Shown here one piece after another: positions 41,357 through 51,069 of a stretch of DNA of 64,000 bases. Origin of the DNA: Mycobacterium sp. SM1 (GTDB lineage Bacteria; Actinomycetota; Actinomycetes; Mycobacteriales; Mycobacteriaceae); NCBI RefSeq assembly GCF_018361265.1, contig NZ_JAFLNH010000001.1, forward strand, positions 124,001 to 188,000, read 5' to 3'. A program made the position numbers and the translations under genes. The stretch's first letter is position 1. Each line of letters begins with the position of its first letter. The notes beneath the pieces are model-generated. The model ran no database searches. It saw nothing but the letters and a program-made list of their open reading frames with translations, and was not told where the DNA came from.

Positions 41357-42208
41357 TTAGCCCAGCGGGTTCGCGCCGTTCAGCAGCACCCATACCGCGA
41401 TGCCGGCGCCGATCCCGCCGAGCAATGCCGCCAACGATCCGATGAACGGCCGGCGAGCCCAGCCGCGACCGGCGTCGAAACCATAGCGGCCCGGACCGAT
41501 CAAGATGACCGCAATGGCGACGACGATAAGGGTGAGCTCGTATTCATGCCCGTGCGGAAGGAAGAACGACAATCGCGAGTGCGGCTGGGTTGACACGCCG
41601 GCGAGCAGGTCGTTGATCAGATAGGCCAGCGCTCCCGCGGCGGCCAGCGGGGTGACCAATCCCAGCACCAGCAAGACCCCCGCGACGACCTCCCCGCCGG
41701 GACCCACATAGGTGAGGATTTCGGCATGCCGGTAACCCGCCGCAGTCAACGAGTGGGTGAATCCCGTCCGGCCCTGCCCACCCCACCAGCCGAAGAGCGT
41801 TTGCAGCCCATGAGCGACCAGTACCGCCCCCAGACCGGCTCGTAATATCAGCAGGCCGAGATCCTGAGTGCCGCGCCGGCCCGCTGCGCGCACCCGCTCA
41901 TCGTCTTCGCCCACCTCGATATGGTCTGGGGTATGCTCTGGCGGGGTTGCGGAGTGTCGCCCCCCCGCCCGCTGCCGCCCGTAGGACAAGCCGTCATGCT
42001 GGCCGATCCAACCGTAACCAGATCCGGCGACAACTGGGCTGCCGGAGCTGTAGTGCGGGATCGCGGTGGTCTCAAAATCGCCTGAATAGTTAGCTGACGG
42101 CAAGTCGTCGTCCGGGTCGACCAGGTTTGCCGAAGCCGATCGCAGCTGAGTTTGCGCCCCGGAATCGTCCGGCCGGCGCCAATCTGAGTCATTCGATTGA
42201 CTGGTCAC
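41357..42208 (-). CDS. DoxX-family membrane protein (Rv3005c-like)
   Basis: Protein of 283 residues. The first half is a hydrophilic, Asp/Ser/Tyr-rich cytoplasmic region. The second half holds four hydrophobic segments of the DoxX fold (LGLLILRAGLGAVLVAHGLQ, YVGPGGEVVAGVLLVLGLVT, TLIVVAIAVILIGPG, FIGSLAALLGGIGAGIAVWV). In M. tuberculosis this protein (Rv3005c) belongs to a membrane oxidoreductase complex with SodA and SseA. I chose GTG 42208 to match its N-terminus; the open frame extends upstream without conservation. Confidence 0.9.
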   Translation of the reverse strand: MTSQSNDSDWRRPDDSGAQTQLRSASANLVDPDDDLPSANYSGDFETTAIPHYSSGSPVVAGSGYGWIGQHDGLSYGRQRAGGRHSATPPEHTPDHIEVGEDDERVRAAGRRGTQDLGLLILRAGLGAVLVAHGLQTLFGWWGGQGRTGFTHSLTAAGYRHAEILTYVGPGGEVVAGVLLVLGLVTPLAAAGALAYLINDLLAGVSTQPHSRLSFFLPHGHEYELTLIVVAIAVILIGPGRYGFDAGRGWARRPFIGSLAALLGGIGAGIAVWVLLNGANPLG

Positions 42209-42440
42209 GCGTGCCAGCGTAAGGGCATTTGCCGGGCAAATTGCGGATTTAAGCGATGCTTTTGCCGAGTTGTCCGGATTTTCCGGCGGTTCCCCACCCC
42301 CATTCGGCGTTGAAGAAGTCTCACCTCGGGCCACGACACCGCCCGTTGTGGCCGGGGGCCCATCGGCGAGGGCGAGCCGGCGATCCGTAATAGCGGTGCG
42401 GTATAGCGGTGCCGCCCGTCATGTCCGTAACCTGGCAGCT

Positions 42441-43562
42441 ATGCGGATACGGCCATCGGTTCGATGCTGGAGCGCTGTGCTGTGTACCGCGCTGCTCGCG
42501 GCGAGCGGCTGCGCACGGTTCAACAACGCCCAGTCACAACCCTTCACCACCGAACCGAAGCTGATGGCACCGCCCACGTCGACGCCTCCGCCCCCGCCGC
42601 CGTTGCCCGCCAAGCCGTTCCCGAAGATATGTCCGGCCCCAGGCGTGATGCAGGGTTGCCTGGAGAGCACCAGCGGCCTGATCATGCTGCCCGATAGCAA
42701 ATCCGCGTTGGTCGCCGAGCGCGTCACCGGTGCGGTCAAGGAAGTCTCCCTTTACGCCGAGCCGAAGGTCAAGACGGTCATCCCGGTCGACCCGGCCGGT
42801 GACGGCGGATTGATGGACATCGTGTTGTCACCCACGTATTCGCAAGACCGCCTGATGTACGCCTATATCAGCACGCCCAGCGACAACCGAGTGGTCCGCG
42901 TCACCGACGGCGATATCCCGAAGGACATCCTGACCGGCATCCCCAAGGGCGCGACCGGGAACACCGGTGCGCTTCTTTTCACCAGCCGCACCACGCTGGT
43001 GGTGCTGACCGGCGATGCGGGCAACCCGGCGATGGCCGCCGATCCAGGATCGTTAGCGGGCAAGGTTATCCGGATCGAACAACCCACCACCATCAACCAG
43101 GCGCCACCAACGACGGCGCTCACCGGTATCGGCTCCGGCGGCGGGTTGTGCAAAGACCCGGTCGACGGCTCACTGTATGTGCTCGACCGTGCCCCCAGCG
43201 CCGACCGGCTGCAACGCATCACCCGAGAATCGCAGGTGTCCACGGTGTGGACCTGGCCGGACAAGCCCGGCGTGGCCGGCTGCGCGGCCCTGGACGGCAC
43301 CGTGCTGATCAACCTGATCAACCCCATGCAGACGGTGGCGGTGCACCTCGCCCCGGCATCGGGGGCGGTTACCGGTGAACCCGACGTGGTCCGCCAGAAG
43401 ACTCACGGCCACGCCTGGGCGTTGCGGATGGCTCCGGACGGAAACGTCTGGGGTGCAACGGTTAACAGAACCGACGGTGACGCCACCAAGTTCGATGACG
43501 TGGTGTTTCCGCTGTTCCCACAGGGTGGGGGCTTCCCCCGCAACAATGAGGACAAGACCTGA
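42441..43562 (+). CDS. lppZ: Lipoprotein LppZ, sugar-dehydrogenase-like beta-propeller
   Basis: Surface lipoprotein of 373 residues, the same length as in M. tuberculosis (Rv3006). The N-terminal signal ends in the lipobox LAASGC with lipidated Cys24, followed by a Pro-rich linker and a glucose/sorbosone-dehydrogenase-like propeller (VAERVTGAVKEVSLY, GGLMDIVLSPTYSQDRLMYAYIS). Enzymatic activity has not been shown here. The ATG at 42441 was chosen because it begins the signal peptide. Confidence 0.93.
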   Translation: MRIRPSVRCWSAVLCTALLAASGCARFNNAQSQPFTTEPKLMAPPTSTPPPPPPLPAKPFPKICPAPGVMQGCLESTSGLIMLPDSKSALVAERVTGAVKEVSLYAEPKVKTVIPVDPAGDGGLMDIVLSPTYSQDRLMYAYISTPSDNRVVRVTDGDIPKDILTGIPKGATGNTGALLFTSRTTLVVLTGDAGNPAMAADPGSLAGKVIRIEQPTTINQAPPTTALTGIGSGGGLCKDPVDGSLYVLDRAPSADRLQRITRESQVSTVWTWPDKPGVAGCAALDGTVLINLINPMQTVAVHLAPASGAVTGEPDVVRQKTHGHAWALRMAPDGNVWGATVNRTDGDATKFDDVVFPLFPQGGGFPRNNEDKT

Positions 43563-43667
43563 CCGGTGGCGCTGGCGATTCGGTGCTGTTGAGCTCAGCG
43601 GTAGGCCGCACGCCGACCTCAATGGTGGCCGGATAGCGGCAAGATGGCAACCGTCGGAAGGAAGACA

Positions 43668-45314
43668 ATGCCAGGGGCAGTCGTGCCACGGATTCCGGTT
43701 GCGATGGCAACCCCGAGCCTAAATCGGGGGGTCGGGTTCACCCACGAACAGCGCCGTAAACTGGGGCTGACCGGACGGCTCCCTCCTGCGGTGCTCACCC
43801 TGGAGCAGCAAGCGGAACGCGTGTGGCATCAGTTGCAAAGCATGGCAACCGATCTGGGTCGTAATCTTCTTCTGGATCAGCTGCACTACCGCAACCAAGT
43901 GCTGTACTTCAAGGTGCTCACAGACCATTTGGCCGAGTTGATGCCGATCGTGTACACGCCCACCGTCGGCGAGGCGATCCAGCGTTTCTCCGATGAGTAT
44001 CGCGGGCAGCGGGGGTTGTTCTTATCGATCGACCACCCCGACGAAATCGCGGAGTCTTTCGAGACATTCGGACTCGGCCCCGACGATGTCGACCTGATTG
44101 TGTGCACCGATGCCGAGGCGATCCTGGGCATCGGTGACTGGGGAGTCGGCGGCATCCAGATCTCCGTCGCCAAGTTGGCGCTGTTCACCGCCGGAGGCGG
44201 TATCGATCCGTGCCGCACCATCCCGGTCGTGCTCGACGTCGGCACCGATAACGAGCAACTGCTGCAGGACCCGTTTTACCTGGGCAACCGCCATGCCCGT
44301 CATCGCGGCGCCGACTACGAGGAGTTCATCCGCCGCTACATCGAGACGGCTCACCGGCTATTTCCGCGTGCGATGCTGCATTTCGAAGACTTCGCACCCC
44401 ACAATGCCCGCGCCATCCTGGGCCGCTACTCATCGGATCACTGTGTGTTCAACGACGACGTGCAGGGCACCGGCGCAGTCGTGATGGCGGCGATATACAG
44501 CGCAATCCGGGTTACCCGGATCCCATTGCGCGACCAAAAAGTCGTCATCTTTGGTGCCGGCACCGCCGGCATTGGGGTCGCCGATCAGATCCGCGACGCG
44601 ATGGTGACCGACGGCGCCACCGTGGAACAGGCCAACTCACAAATCTGGCCCGTGGACAAGCAGGGGCTGTTGTTCGACGACATGGACGGCCTGTGTGATT
44701 TCCAGCGTCCCTACGCCAAGAGCCGGGCGATGCTGGGGCTTGACGCAGTTGCCGGCGTCGGGCTGCTCGACACCATCAAACTCGCGGCACCGACCATCCT
44801 GGTCGGCTGCTCGACGGTGTACAGAGCGTTCACCCGTGAGGTGATCCAGGCGATGGCGGCCTCGACCGAGCGGCCGCTTATCCTCCCGCTGTCGAACCCG
44901 ACGTCGCACATGGAAGCGATGCCCGCCGATGTGCTGACCTGGTCGGACGGCAAGGCGCTGGTCGCGACCGGCAGCCCGGTTCCGCTCGTGCAATACCGCG
45001 GCACGACCTACGTTATCGGGCAGGCCAATAATGCGTTGGTGTTCCCCGGACTGGGGCTGGGTGTCATCGTGGCTGGCGCGCGGCGAGTGACCAAACGCAT
45101 GCTCGATGCGGCAGCTAAAGCCATTGCCCGGCAATCGAACCCAACGATCAGGGGTGGCGCGCTGCTACCTGACGTGCAGAATCTGCGTGCCGTGTCGGCT
45201 ATCGTCGCCGAGGCGGTCTACGGTGCCGCCGTCGGTGACGGAGTGGCCACCAAAACCCACGATAACGTTGGGCAAACCATCACCGACGCCATGTGGGTAC
45301 CCAAATACGACTAG
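43668..45314 (+). CDS. mez: NAD-dependent malic enzyme
   Basis: Oxidatively decarboxylates malate to pyruvate and CO2. The 548 residues match the large-type malic enzyme: VYTPTVGEAIQRFSDEYRGQRGLFLS, TDAEAILGIGDWGVGGIQIS, the metal-binding HFEDFAPHNA and FNDDVQGTGAVV, and the NAD-binding VVIFGAGTAGIGVADQI. The start at 43668 is preceded by GGAAGGAAG and aligns with M. tuberculosis Mez (Rv2332), which sits elsewhere in that genome. Nineteen bases separate it from the next gene, so both form an operon producing and then oxidising pyruvate. Confidence 0.94.
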   Translation: MPGAVVPRIPVAMATPSLNRGVGFTHEQRRKLGLTGRLPPAVLTLEQQAERVWHQLQSMATDLGRNLLLDQLHYRNQVLYFKVLTDHLAELMPIVYTPTVGEAIQRFSDEYRGQRGLFLSIDHPDEIAESFETFGLGPDDVDLIVCTDAEAILGIGDWGVGGIQISVAKLALFTAGGGIDPCRTIPVVLDVGTDNEQLLQDPFYLGNRHARHRGADYEEFIRRYIETAHRLFPRAMLHFEDFAPHNARAILGRYSSDHCVFNDDVQGTGAVVMAAIYSAIRVTRIPLRDQKVVIFGAGTAGIGVADQIRDAMVTDGATVEQANSQIWPVDKQGLLFDDMDGLCDFQRPYAKSRAMLGLDAVAGVGLLDTIKLAAPTILVGCSTVYRAFTREVIQAMAASTERPLILPLSNPTSHMEAMPADVLTWSDGKALVATGSPVPLVQYRGTTYVIGQANNALVFPGLGLGVIVAGARRVTKRMLDAAAKAIARQSNPTIRGGALLPDVQNLRAVSAIVAEAVYGAAVGDGVATKTHDNVGQTITDAMWVPKYD

Positions 45315-45333
45315 CGACCCCTTGGGAGCGGGT

Positions 45334-47070
45334 ATGGCAACCGTAGCGCAGCACCTCATCGCTGCCTTGAAAGCCAGTGGGGTGCAGCGAGTTTACGGCC
45401 TCCCTGGGGACAGCCTGAACGGTTTCACCGACGCCATCCGTCGCGCCGGCGGCATCAGCTGGGAGCACGTGCGTCACGAAGAGGCTGCGGCGTTCGCCGC
45501 AGCCGCTGACGCCACGTTGACCGGTCGGCTGGCGGTATGCGTAGGCAGTTGCGGCCCGGGAAATCTGCATCTGATCAACGGCTTGTTCGACGCCCAGCGA
45601 ACCCGGGTGCCGGTGCTGGCAATCGCGGCACATATACCGCTGGCCGAGGTCGGCTCGGGGTATTTCCAGGAAACGCATCCGCAAGAGCTGTTCCGTGAGT
45701 GCAGCGTGTACTGCGAGCTGGTCAGCAATCCCGAGATGGCGCCTCGCATCGTGCAGATCGCGATGCGCACGGCGGTGGCGGAGTGCGGCGTGGCCGTGGT
45801 AGTGATCCCCGGTGAGGTCTTCACAAGCCGTCTGCGCGACCCGGACTGGAAGATCAGGCCGGTGTTAGCCACTCGGTCGCTCATGCGTCCCGACGACGAG
45901 GCGCTGCATCAGGCCGCCGACATCCTCAACGCGCACACACGTATCACGATCCTCGGTGGCGCCGGGTGCGCGGGCGCCCACGACGAATTGGTCAGCCTGG
46001 CCGCGACGTTGCAGGCGCCGATCGTGCATGCGCTGCGCGGCAAGGAGTTCATCGAATACGACAACCCATATGACGTCGGCATGACCGGTCTGCTGGGATT
46101 CGCCTCGGGATACAAAGCCATCCGGGAAGCCGAGGTGCTGCTGATGCTCGGCACCGATTTCCCCTATCGGCAGTTCTATCCCGACGATGCCCGCATTATC
46201 CAAGTTGACATCCGTGGCAGCCATATCGGCCGGCGCGTCCCGGTTGACCTCGGCCTGGTGGGCACGGTAAAGGACACCATAGTCGGCTTGCGGCCGCTGC
46301 TGACACCGAAGAGCACTCGCGACCACTTGGAGCGCGCGCTGCGGCATTACCGCAAGACCCGCAAGTCGCTGGACGACTTGGCGGTCAATGACCGCGACCG
46401 CACACCGATCCGACCGGAATACGTTGCCCGGCTTGCGGATCGGTTGGCTGACGATGACGCGGTGTTCACCTACGATGTCGGCACCCCCACCATTTGGGCA
46501 GCGCGTTATTTGACCATGAACGGCCGGCGGCGGCTGATCGGATCAGCTACCCACGGCACCATGGCGTGCGCGTTGCCGCACGCGATCGGTGCCCAAACCG
46601 TCGATCGCGGCCGCCAGGTGGTGGCGCTGGCCGGTGACGGCGGCCTGACAATGCTGTTCGGCGAATTGGCCACCCTCGTGCAGAACAACCTGCCGGTGAA
46701 GGTGATCGTGTTCAACAATTCGTCGCTGAGCTTCGTGGAGCTGGAGATGAAAGCCGCCGGGTTTGTCAACTTCGGCACCGAGCTCAACACCATTGACTTC
46801 GCGGCGGTGGCCCACGCGATGGGAATATTTGGCCGGCGCGTCGAAAAACCCGCCGATCTGCCATCCGCATTGAGCGATGCCTTCAGCTACGCGGGACCGG
46901 CCGTTGTCGATGTCGTCACCGCACGCCAGGAACTGAGCATCCCACCGGTCATCACCGCCGAGCAGGCAAAAGGGTTCTCGCTGTATGCGATCCGCACCAT
47001 CCTCGCCGGTCGCGGCGACGAGCTGCTCGATCTGGTCAGCACCAACGTCGCCCGCAGAATCTTGGACTGA
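45334..47070 (+). CDS. Thiamine-diphosphate-dependent pyruvate:quinone oxidoreductase-like protein (PoxB family)
   Basis: Protein of 578 residues of the ThDP/FAD family that includes PoxB. Conserved parts are YGLPGDSLNGFTDAIRR, the activating Glu in WEHVRHEEAAAFAA, GSCGPGNLHLINGLFDAQRTRVPVLAIA, and the ThDP-Mg motif LAGDGGLTMLFGELATLVQNNLPVKVIVFNNSSL. PoxB oxidises pyruvate to acetate and CO2 and feeds electrons to quinone at the membrane. The position just after malic enzyme supports pyruvate as substrate. Other ThDP decarboxylases of this fold cannot be fully excluded. Confidence 0.88.
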   Translation: MATVAQHLIAALKASGVQRVYGLPGDSLNGFTDAIRRAGGISWEHVRHEEAAAFAAAADATLTGRLAVCVGSCGPGNLHLINGLFDAQRTRVPVLAIAAHIPLAEVGSGYFQETHPQELFRECSVYCELVSNPEMAPRIVQIAMRTAVAECGVAVVVIPGEVFTSRLRDPDWKIRPVLATRSLMRPDDEALHQAADILNAHTRITILGGAGCAGAHDELVSLAATLQAPIVHALRGKEFIEYDNPYDVGMTGLLGFASGYKAIREAEVLLMLGTDFPYRQFYPDDARIIQVDIRGSHIGRRVPVDLGLVGTVKDTIVGLRPLLTPKSTRDHLERALRHYRKTRKSLDDLAVNDRDRTPIRPEYVARLADRLADDDAVFTYDVGTPTIWAARYLTMNGRRRLIGSATHGTMACALPHAIGAQTVDRGRQVVALAGDGGLTMLFGELATLVQNNLPVKVIVFNNSSLSFVELEMKAAGFVNFGTELNTIDFAAVAHAMGIFGRRVEKPADLPSALSDAFSYAGPAVVDVVTARQELSIPPVITAEQAKGFSLYAIRTILAGRGDELLDLVSTNVARRILD

Positions 47071-47075
47071 TGGGT

Positions 47076-47837
47076 CTATGCCTGTGCCAGGCGCTGGTTG
47101 GTTACCCGTAGTTGGCGGGTGGTGCTGTCGGTGAGTGCCTGGATCTGCTGGGGTTGTAGCCGGCCGCAAAGCCGGCCCCAGTGGACGGCTACTTGGTCGC
47201 CCACGGCCACGTCGGGCACCGCGCTGTAGCCGTCGGCCCACACCTCCAGCTGGCGGGCCTCAGGTTCGGACAGTCCCAGCCGGTGACCGTCCCAGACCAG
47301 TCGCCGGCACGACACCACGACGTCGTCGCTGTCGCGGGAAAGCACTGTGCCCCAGGTGATTCGGCAGTTGTCGAGCACGTTGAGTGGGTGCTCGTCGATG
47401 CCGCGGCCCAGCAGCCTGGTCCAGGGATAGACCCCGAAGACGTGAAAGCAGTGGTTGGCGGCCGCCTCGGATGCCAGCTCGGGGGTCAGATGCGCCCAGT
47501 AGTGGCCGGCCTGGGGGCCGATGATGGCGAGCAACTCGGCGGTAAACGCGCGCCGGTCGAGGCTCGCCCCGACGCCCCCGCCGAGCCAGTAGGACTCGAC
47601 GAGCCGGTAGTCCAGCGGGTCGGCGATACCGGTCATGCGGGAAAGCACCTGCAGGTAGGGCCAGGCGCCGGAAAACCTCGCCGCCGCGCTTCGCACGTCT
47701 TGGACCGACCCGTCGCGCAACGTCGCCCCCAGCGGCGGGCCGCAATAGCCCAGCGCGTTGGGGGCATAGGCGTAGCGGGCGAACATCTCCGCCCCCCGGC
47801 TAGCCCACCGGTCCACGGTCGGCGCCGCCACCGTCAC
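47076..47837 (-). CDS. DUF6390-type protein of hydrogenase maturation clusters
   Basis: Protein of 253 residues with no catalytic motif I can name. It starts FARYAYAPNALGYCGPP, has a central HYWAHLTPELASEAAANHCFHVFGVYPWTRLL and ends with a VAVGDQVAVHWGRLCGRL segment. I associate it with a family repeatedly found next to hyp genes in actinobacteria. The GTG at 47837 overlaps the hypD stop (GTGA), so it is the last, coupled gene of the hyp operon. It ends five bases from the stop of the convergent PoxB-like gene. Confidence 0.75.
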   Translation of the reverse strand: MTVAAPTVDRWASRGAEMFARYAYAPNALGYCGPPLGATLRDGSVQDVRSAAARFSGAWPYLQVLSRMTGIADPLDYRLVESYWLGGGVGASLDRRAFTAELLAIIGPQAGHYWAHLTPELASEAAANHCFHVFGVYPWTRLLGRGIDEHPLNVLDNCRITWGTVLSRDSDDVVVSCRRLVWDGHRLGLSEPEARQLEVWADGYSAVPDVAVGDQVAVHWGRLCGRLQPQQIQALTDSTTRQLRVTNQRLAQA

Positions 47838-48973
47838 GCCCGCCTTGGTGATCCCACCAGCTTGGCGGCGTCGCGGTGCATCCGGCCGAAGTTGTAGTAG
47901 GCCGCGCAAGCGCCCTCCGGTGAGACCATGCACGTGCCGATCGGGGTCTCCGGGGTGCATGCGGTTCCGAAAACCTTGCATTCCCAAGGCTTGAGGACAC
48001 CCTTGAGCACCTCACCGCACTGGCAGGCCTTCGGGTCGGCGACCCGCACACCGGGCATCTGGTAACGCAGCTCGGCGTCAAAGCCGGCGAAGTCGTCACG
48101 CAGGCGCAGCGCGCTTTGCGAAATAAACCCCAATCCCCGCCATTCGAAGTGCGGGCGCAGCGCAAACACCGTGCCCATCAGCGCCAGCGCCGCCGGGTTG
48201 CCGTTTTCGGGCACCACCCGCTGGTACTGGTTTTCCACCTGGCAGCGGCCCTCGCGGATCTGGCGCAGCAGCATCGCCACCGACGCCAGGATGTCCAGCG
48301 GCTCAAAGCCGGACACCACCAGCGGCTTTCCGTAGACCTCGGGCACGAACCGATACGGTCGCACACCGACCACCGTGGAGACATGCCCGGGCCCGATAAA
48401 CCCCGACAGCCGCAAATCCGGTGAATCCAGGATGGCCTTGATCGGCGGAATGATCGTGACGTGGTTGCAAAACACGCTGAAATTGGTCACACCCAGCTCA
48501 CGGGCCCGCACCAGCGTCACCGCGGTCGACGGCGCGGTGGTCTCGAAACCGACCGCGAAAAACACCACCTGCTTGCCCGGGTTATCCACCGCGATCTTCA
48601 GCGCGTCCAGCGGCGAGTAGACAAACCGCACATCGGCGCCGCGGGCCTTGGCGTCCAGCAGGTTCCCGGTGGAGCCGGGTACCCGCATCATGTCGCCAAA
48701 GCAGGTGAAGACCATGCCGGGCTGCCCGGCCAGCCACATGGCGTCATCGATGCGGCCCATCGGGATCACGCACACCGGGCAACCCGGGCCGTGCACCAGC
48801 TCCACGTTCTCGGGCAGCAGATGCTCGATGCCGTGCCGGTAGATGGTGTGGGTGTGCCCGCCGCACACCTCCATGAACTTGAAACGCTCACCCCCATCGC
48901 CGGCCAAATGCTCGATGGCCACCAGCAGTTTGCGCGCCGCCGCCGGATCCCGGAACTCGTCAACGAATTTCAT
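47834..48973 (-). CDS. hypD: Hydrogenase maturation protein HypD
   Basis: Iron-sulfur scaffold that, with HypC, assembles the Fe(CN)2CO unit of [NiFe]-hydrogenases. The 379 residues have the CGGHTHT motif (Cys37), GPGCPVC (Cys65 and Cys68), GFETTAPSTAV and the C-terminal cluster cysteines spread over CQCGEVLKG, PWECKVFGTAC and MVSPEGACAAYY. I chose the ATG at 48973 to give the standard N-terminus. hypC lies 16 bases upstream on the same strand. Confidence 0.96.
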   Translation of the reverse strand: MKFVDEFRDPAAARKLLVAIEHLAGDGGERFKFMEVCGGHTHTIYRHGIEHLLPENVELVHGPGCPVCVIPMGRIDDAMWLAGQPGMVFTCFGDMMRVPGSTGNLLDAKARGADVRFVYSPLDALKIAVDNPGKQVVFFAVGFETTAPSTAVTLVRARELGVTNFSVFCNHVTIIPPIKAILDSPDLRLSGFIGPGHVSTVVGVRPYRFVPEVYGKPLVVSGFEPLDILASVAMLLRQIREGRCQVENQYQRVVPENGNPAALALMGTVFALRPHFEWRGLGFISQSALRLRDDFAGFDAELRYQMPGVRVADPKACQCGEVLKGVLKPWECKVFGTACTPETPIGTCMVSPEGACAAYYNFGRMHRDAAKLVGSPRRA

Positions 48974-48989
48974 ATCTGCCCCTTCCCGG

Positions 48990-49262
48990 CTACACGATCG
49001 CCGAGGAGTCAAAGGCCGCCACCTCGGAGCTATAGGCATCCCCGAGCTTTTGGACCGCCGCCAGCGTGAGCAACGCCTCGGTCTCGTCGATCTTGGCCAT
49101 CGCGAAGCCGACATGCACCAGCACCCAGTCGTCGGGTTGGGGCATGTCGCCTTCTAGCAGCCGCACGCTAATCGTGCGCCGCACACCACTGACATCCACC
49201 GTCGCCAAATAGTTTTCCGGATCGCTGATCTGCACGATCCGCCCCGGAATCCCCAAACACAT
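48990..49262 (-). CDS. hypC: Hydrogenase maturation chaperone HypC/HupF
   Basis: Small chaperone of 90 residues that carries the Fe(CN)2CO group from HypD to the hydrogenase large subunit. It begins MCLGIPGRIVQI, so the essential Cys2 is exposed after Met removal, and contains the VLVHVGFAMAKIDETEA block. The start at 49262 was chosen because Cys must be at position 2; a GTG nine bases upstream would bury it. Distinct from the HypC-like domain fused to a SIS domain nearby. Confidence 0.95.
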   Translation of the reverse strand: MCLGIPGRIVQISDPENYLATVDVSGVRRTISVRLLEGDMPQPDDWVLVHVGFAMAKIDETEALLTLAAVQKLGDAYSSEVAAFDSSAIV

Positions 49263-49279
49263 GCGCGTCACGTCCTCTC

Positions 49280-50392
49280 TTAGCAGATCCGCGGCAGCGG
49301 GTCACCAACGAGCATGTCCACGATGCGGGTACCCCCAAACCCGGTGCGCACCACCACGGTGTCCGCGGGCTCTGCGACGATCTCCCCGATCTCGGCCGCA
49401 TCCGCGCCCAGCGGATGCGAGCGCAACGCCCCCAGCGCGGCTTCGGCCTCCCCCGGCGCCACCACCGCCAGGACCTTGCCCTCGTTGGCGACATACAGCG
49501 GGTCGATACCCAGCAGCTCACACGCGCCGGCGACCATCGGGCGCACCGGCAAGCGCTCCTCCTCGAGCACCACCCCCAAGCCGCACGCCCGCGCCAGCTC
49601 ATTGCACACCGTGCCCACCCCCCCGCGGGTGGGGTCACGCAGCCAGCGCGTCGACGGCGCCGCCGCCAGCAGCAACTCCACCAGCGGGCTCACCGAGGCG
49701 GTATCAGAGCGGATATCGGCCTCCAAAGCCAAATCCCCGCGGGCCAGCATCACCGCCATCCCGTGATCACCCATCGACCCGGAGAGCAGCACCTTATCAC
49801 CCGCGCGCACCGACCCCGCGGACAACCGCCGACCCTCAGGAATAACACCGGCGCCCGTGGTGGTGATAAACACCCCATCGGCCGCGCCCCTAGGCACCAC
49901 CTTGGTGTCCCCGGTGACGACCTGCACACCGGTTTGCGCGGCCGCCGCCGCCATGTCGGCCACAATGTCTTTCAGCTCCGCGATCGCAAAACCCTCCTCG
50001 AGCACAAACGCCGCCGAGATCCACTGCGGCACCGCCCCGGCCACCGCGAGGTCGTTGGCCGTGCCGTGCACGGCCAACTCGCCGATCGAACCGCCCGGAA
50101 ACCACCTGGGCTGCACCACAAATGAATCAGTGGAGATCGCCACGCGCTCACCACTCGGCAACCCCAGGACCGCGCTATCACCCAGCGACTCCAGCAGCGG
50201 ATTACGAAACGCCTCCACAAACACCGCATCCACCAAAGCCGCCGAAGCCTTGCCACCAGCACCGTGCGCCAAGGTCACATGCTCATCAAGCAGGCGCGGA
50301 CGGCGCCGGCGAAACGACTCGATCCGCTCGATCACCTGACTCTCATCGAATCCCGGGCCCGACGAGAGGTATTCGCTTGCTGACTTACCCAT
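49280..50392 (-). CDS. hypE: Hydrogenase maturation protein HypE (carbamoyl dehydratase)
   Basis: PurM-like ATPase that dehydrates the carbamoyl group on its own C-terminal Cys to a thiocyanate, giving the cyanide ligand. The 370 residues start with a hydrophilic stretch, then LAHGAGGKASAALVD, the nucleotide region STDSFVVQP and GDTKVVPRG, and DPTRGGVGTVCNELA. They end exactly in PRIC, the conserved terminal Cys. Its ATG overlaps the stop of the upstream SIS gene (TGATG). Confidence 0.96.
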   Translation of the reverse strand: MGKSASEYLSSGPGFDESQVIERIESFRRRRPRLLDEHVTLAHGAGGKASAALVDAVFVEAFRNPLLESLGDSAVLGLPSGERVAISTDSFVVQPRWFPGGSIGELAVHGTANDLAVAGAVPQWISAAFVLEEGFAIAELKDIVADMAAAAAQTGVQVVTGDTKVVPRGAADGVFITTTGAGVIPEGRRLSAGSVRAGDKVLLSGSMGDHGMAVMLARGDLALEADIRSDTASVSPLVELLLAAAPSTRWLRDPTRGGVGTVCNELARACGLGVVLEEERLPVRPMVAGACELLGIDPLYVANEGKVLAVVAPGEAEAALGALRSHPLGADAAEIGEIVAEPADTVVVRTGFGGTRIVDMLVGDPLPRIC

Positions 50393-51069
50393 CACGCCAC
50401 CGCCCCCTGCAACTCGGCCTGTTCGTGCACCGCCAGCCACAGCTTATAGCCCAGCAGCGCTTGCGATTCCTGGATCCGGTGCACGCTTTGTGACCGAACG
50501 ATGAAGCAGGCGTCGACGTCGGGGTTATTGGCGAACGCGCCCCCGTCGTATCCGGCGAAGCCGATGGTGTACATCCCGCGTTGACGGGCCTCGCGCAGCG
50601 CGGTGATCAGATTCGGCGAATTGCCGCTGGTGGACATGGCGATCGCAATGTCGCCTGCCTTCGCACGAGCAATCAACTGCCGGGCAAACACCAGCTCGTA
50701 GCCCACGTCGTTGCCTAGCGCGGTCAAGATCGCCTGATCGGCCGTCAACGACCAGGCCGGCAGCGGCTTGCCGATCGGGGGCCGGGCGAACAGCTTCGCC
50801 AGTGTCGTCGAATCCGTGCAACTGCCGCCGTTACCGAAGGTGAACAGCCGCCCGCCCGCCGCGAAACGACGCGCCATCTCGGCGGCGGCCCGCCCCAACA
50901 GTTCGGTGTTGGCCTCCAGCGTGCAGCGGCGCAGCGCCAGGCTTTCGGCCGCCTTTGCCTGCGCGGATGCGGCGAGGTCGGCTAGCAGCGAGTCGACGTC
51001 GTCTTCCTGCGCGTCGATGAACGGGTACAAGAAGTTGGTCGGCTCCTGCTCCGATGCCTGCGGGCTCAT
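50392..51069 (-). CDS. SIS-domain protein, GmhA-like (phosphoheptose isomerase family), in hyp operon
   Basis: Protein of 225 residues with a GmhA-type SIS fold: GRLFTFGNGGSCTDSTTLAKLF binds the sugar phosphate, followed by TALGNDVGYELVFARQLIARAKAGDIAIAMSTSGNSPNLI and ESQALLGYKLWLAVHEQ at the end. GmhA makes heptose-7-phosphate in Gram-negatives. No heptose pathway is visible here and the gene is locked between hyp genes, so a role in hydrogenase maturation is possible but unproven. The ATG is preceded by AGGAGGAAAG and overlaps the stop of a repeat-encoded mini-ORF. Confidence 0.85.
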   Translation of the reverse strand: MSPQASEQEPTNFLYPFIDAQEDDVDSLLADLAASAQAKAAESLALRRCTLEANTELLGRAAAEMARRFAAGGRLFTFGNGGSCTDSTTLAKLFARPPIGKPLPAWSLTADQAILTALGNDVGYELVFARQLIARAKAGDIAIAMSTSGNSPNLITALREARQRGMYTIGFAGYDGGAFANNPDVDACFIVRSQSVHRIQESQALLGYKLWLAVHEQAELQGAVA

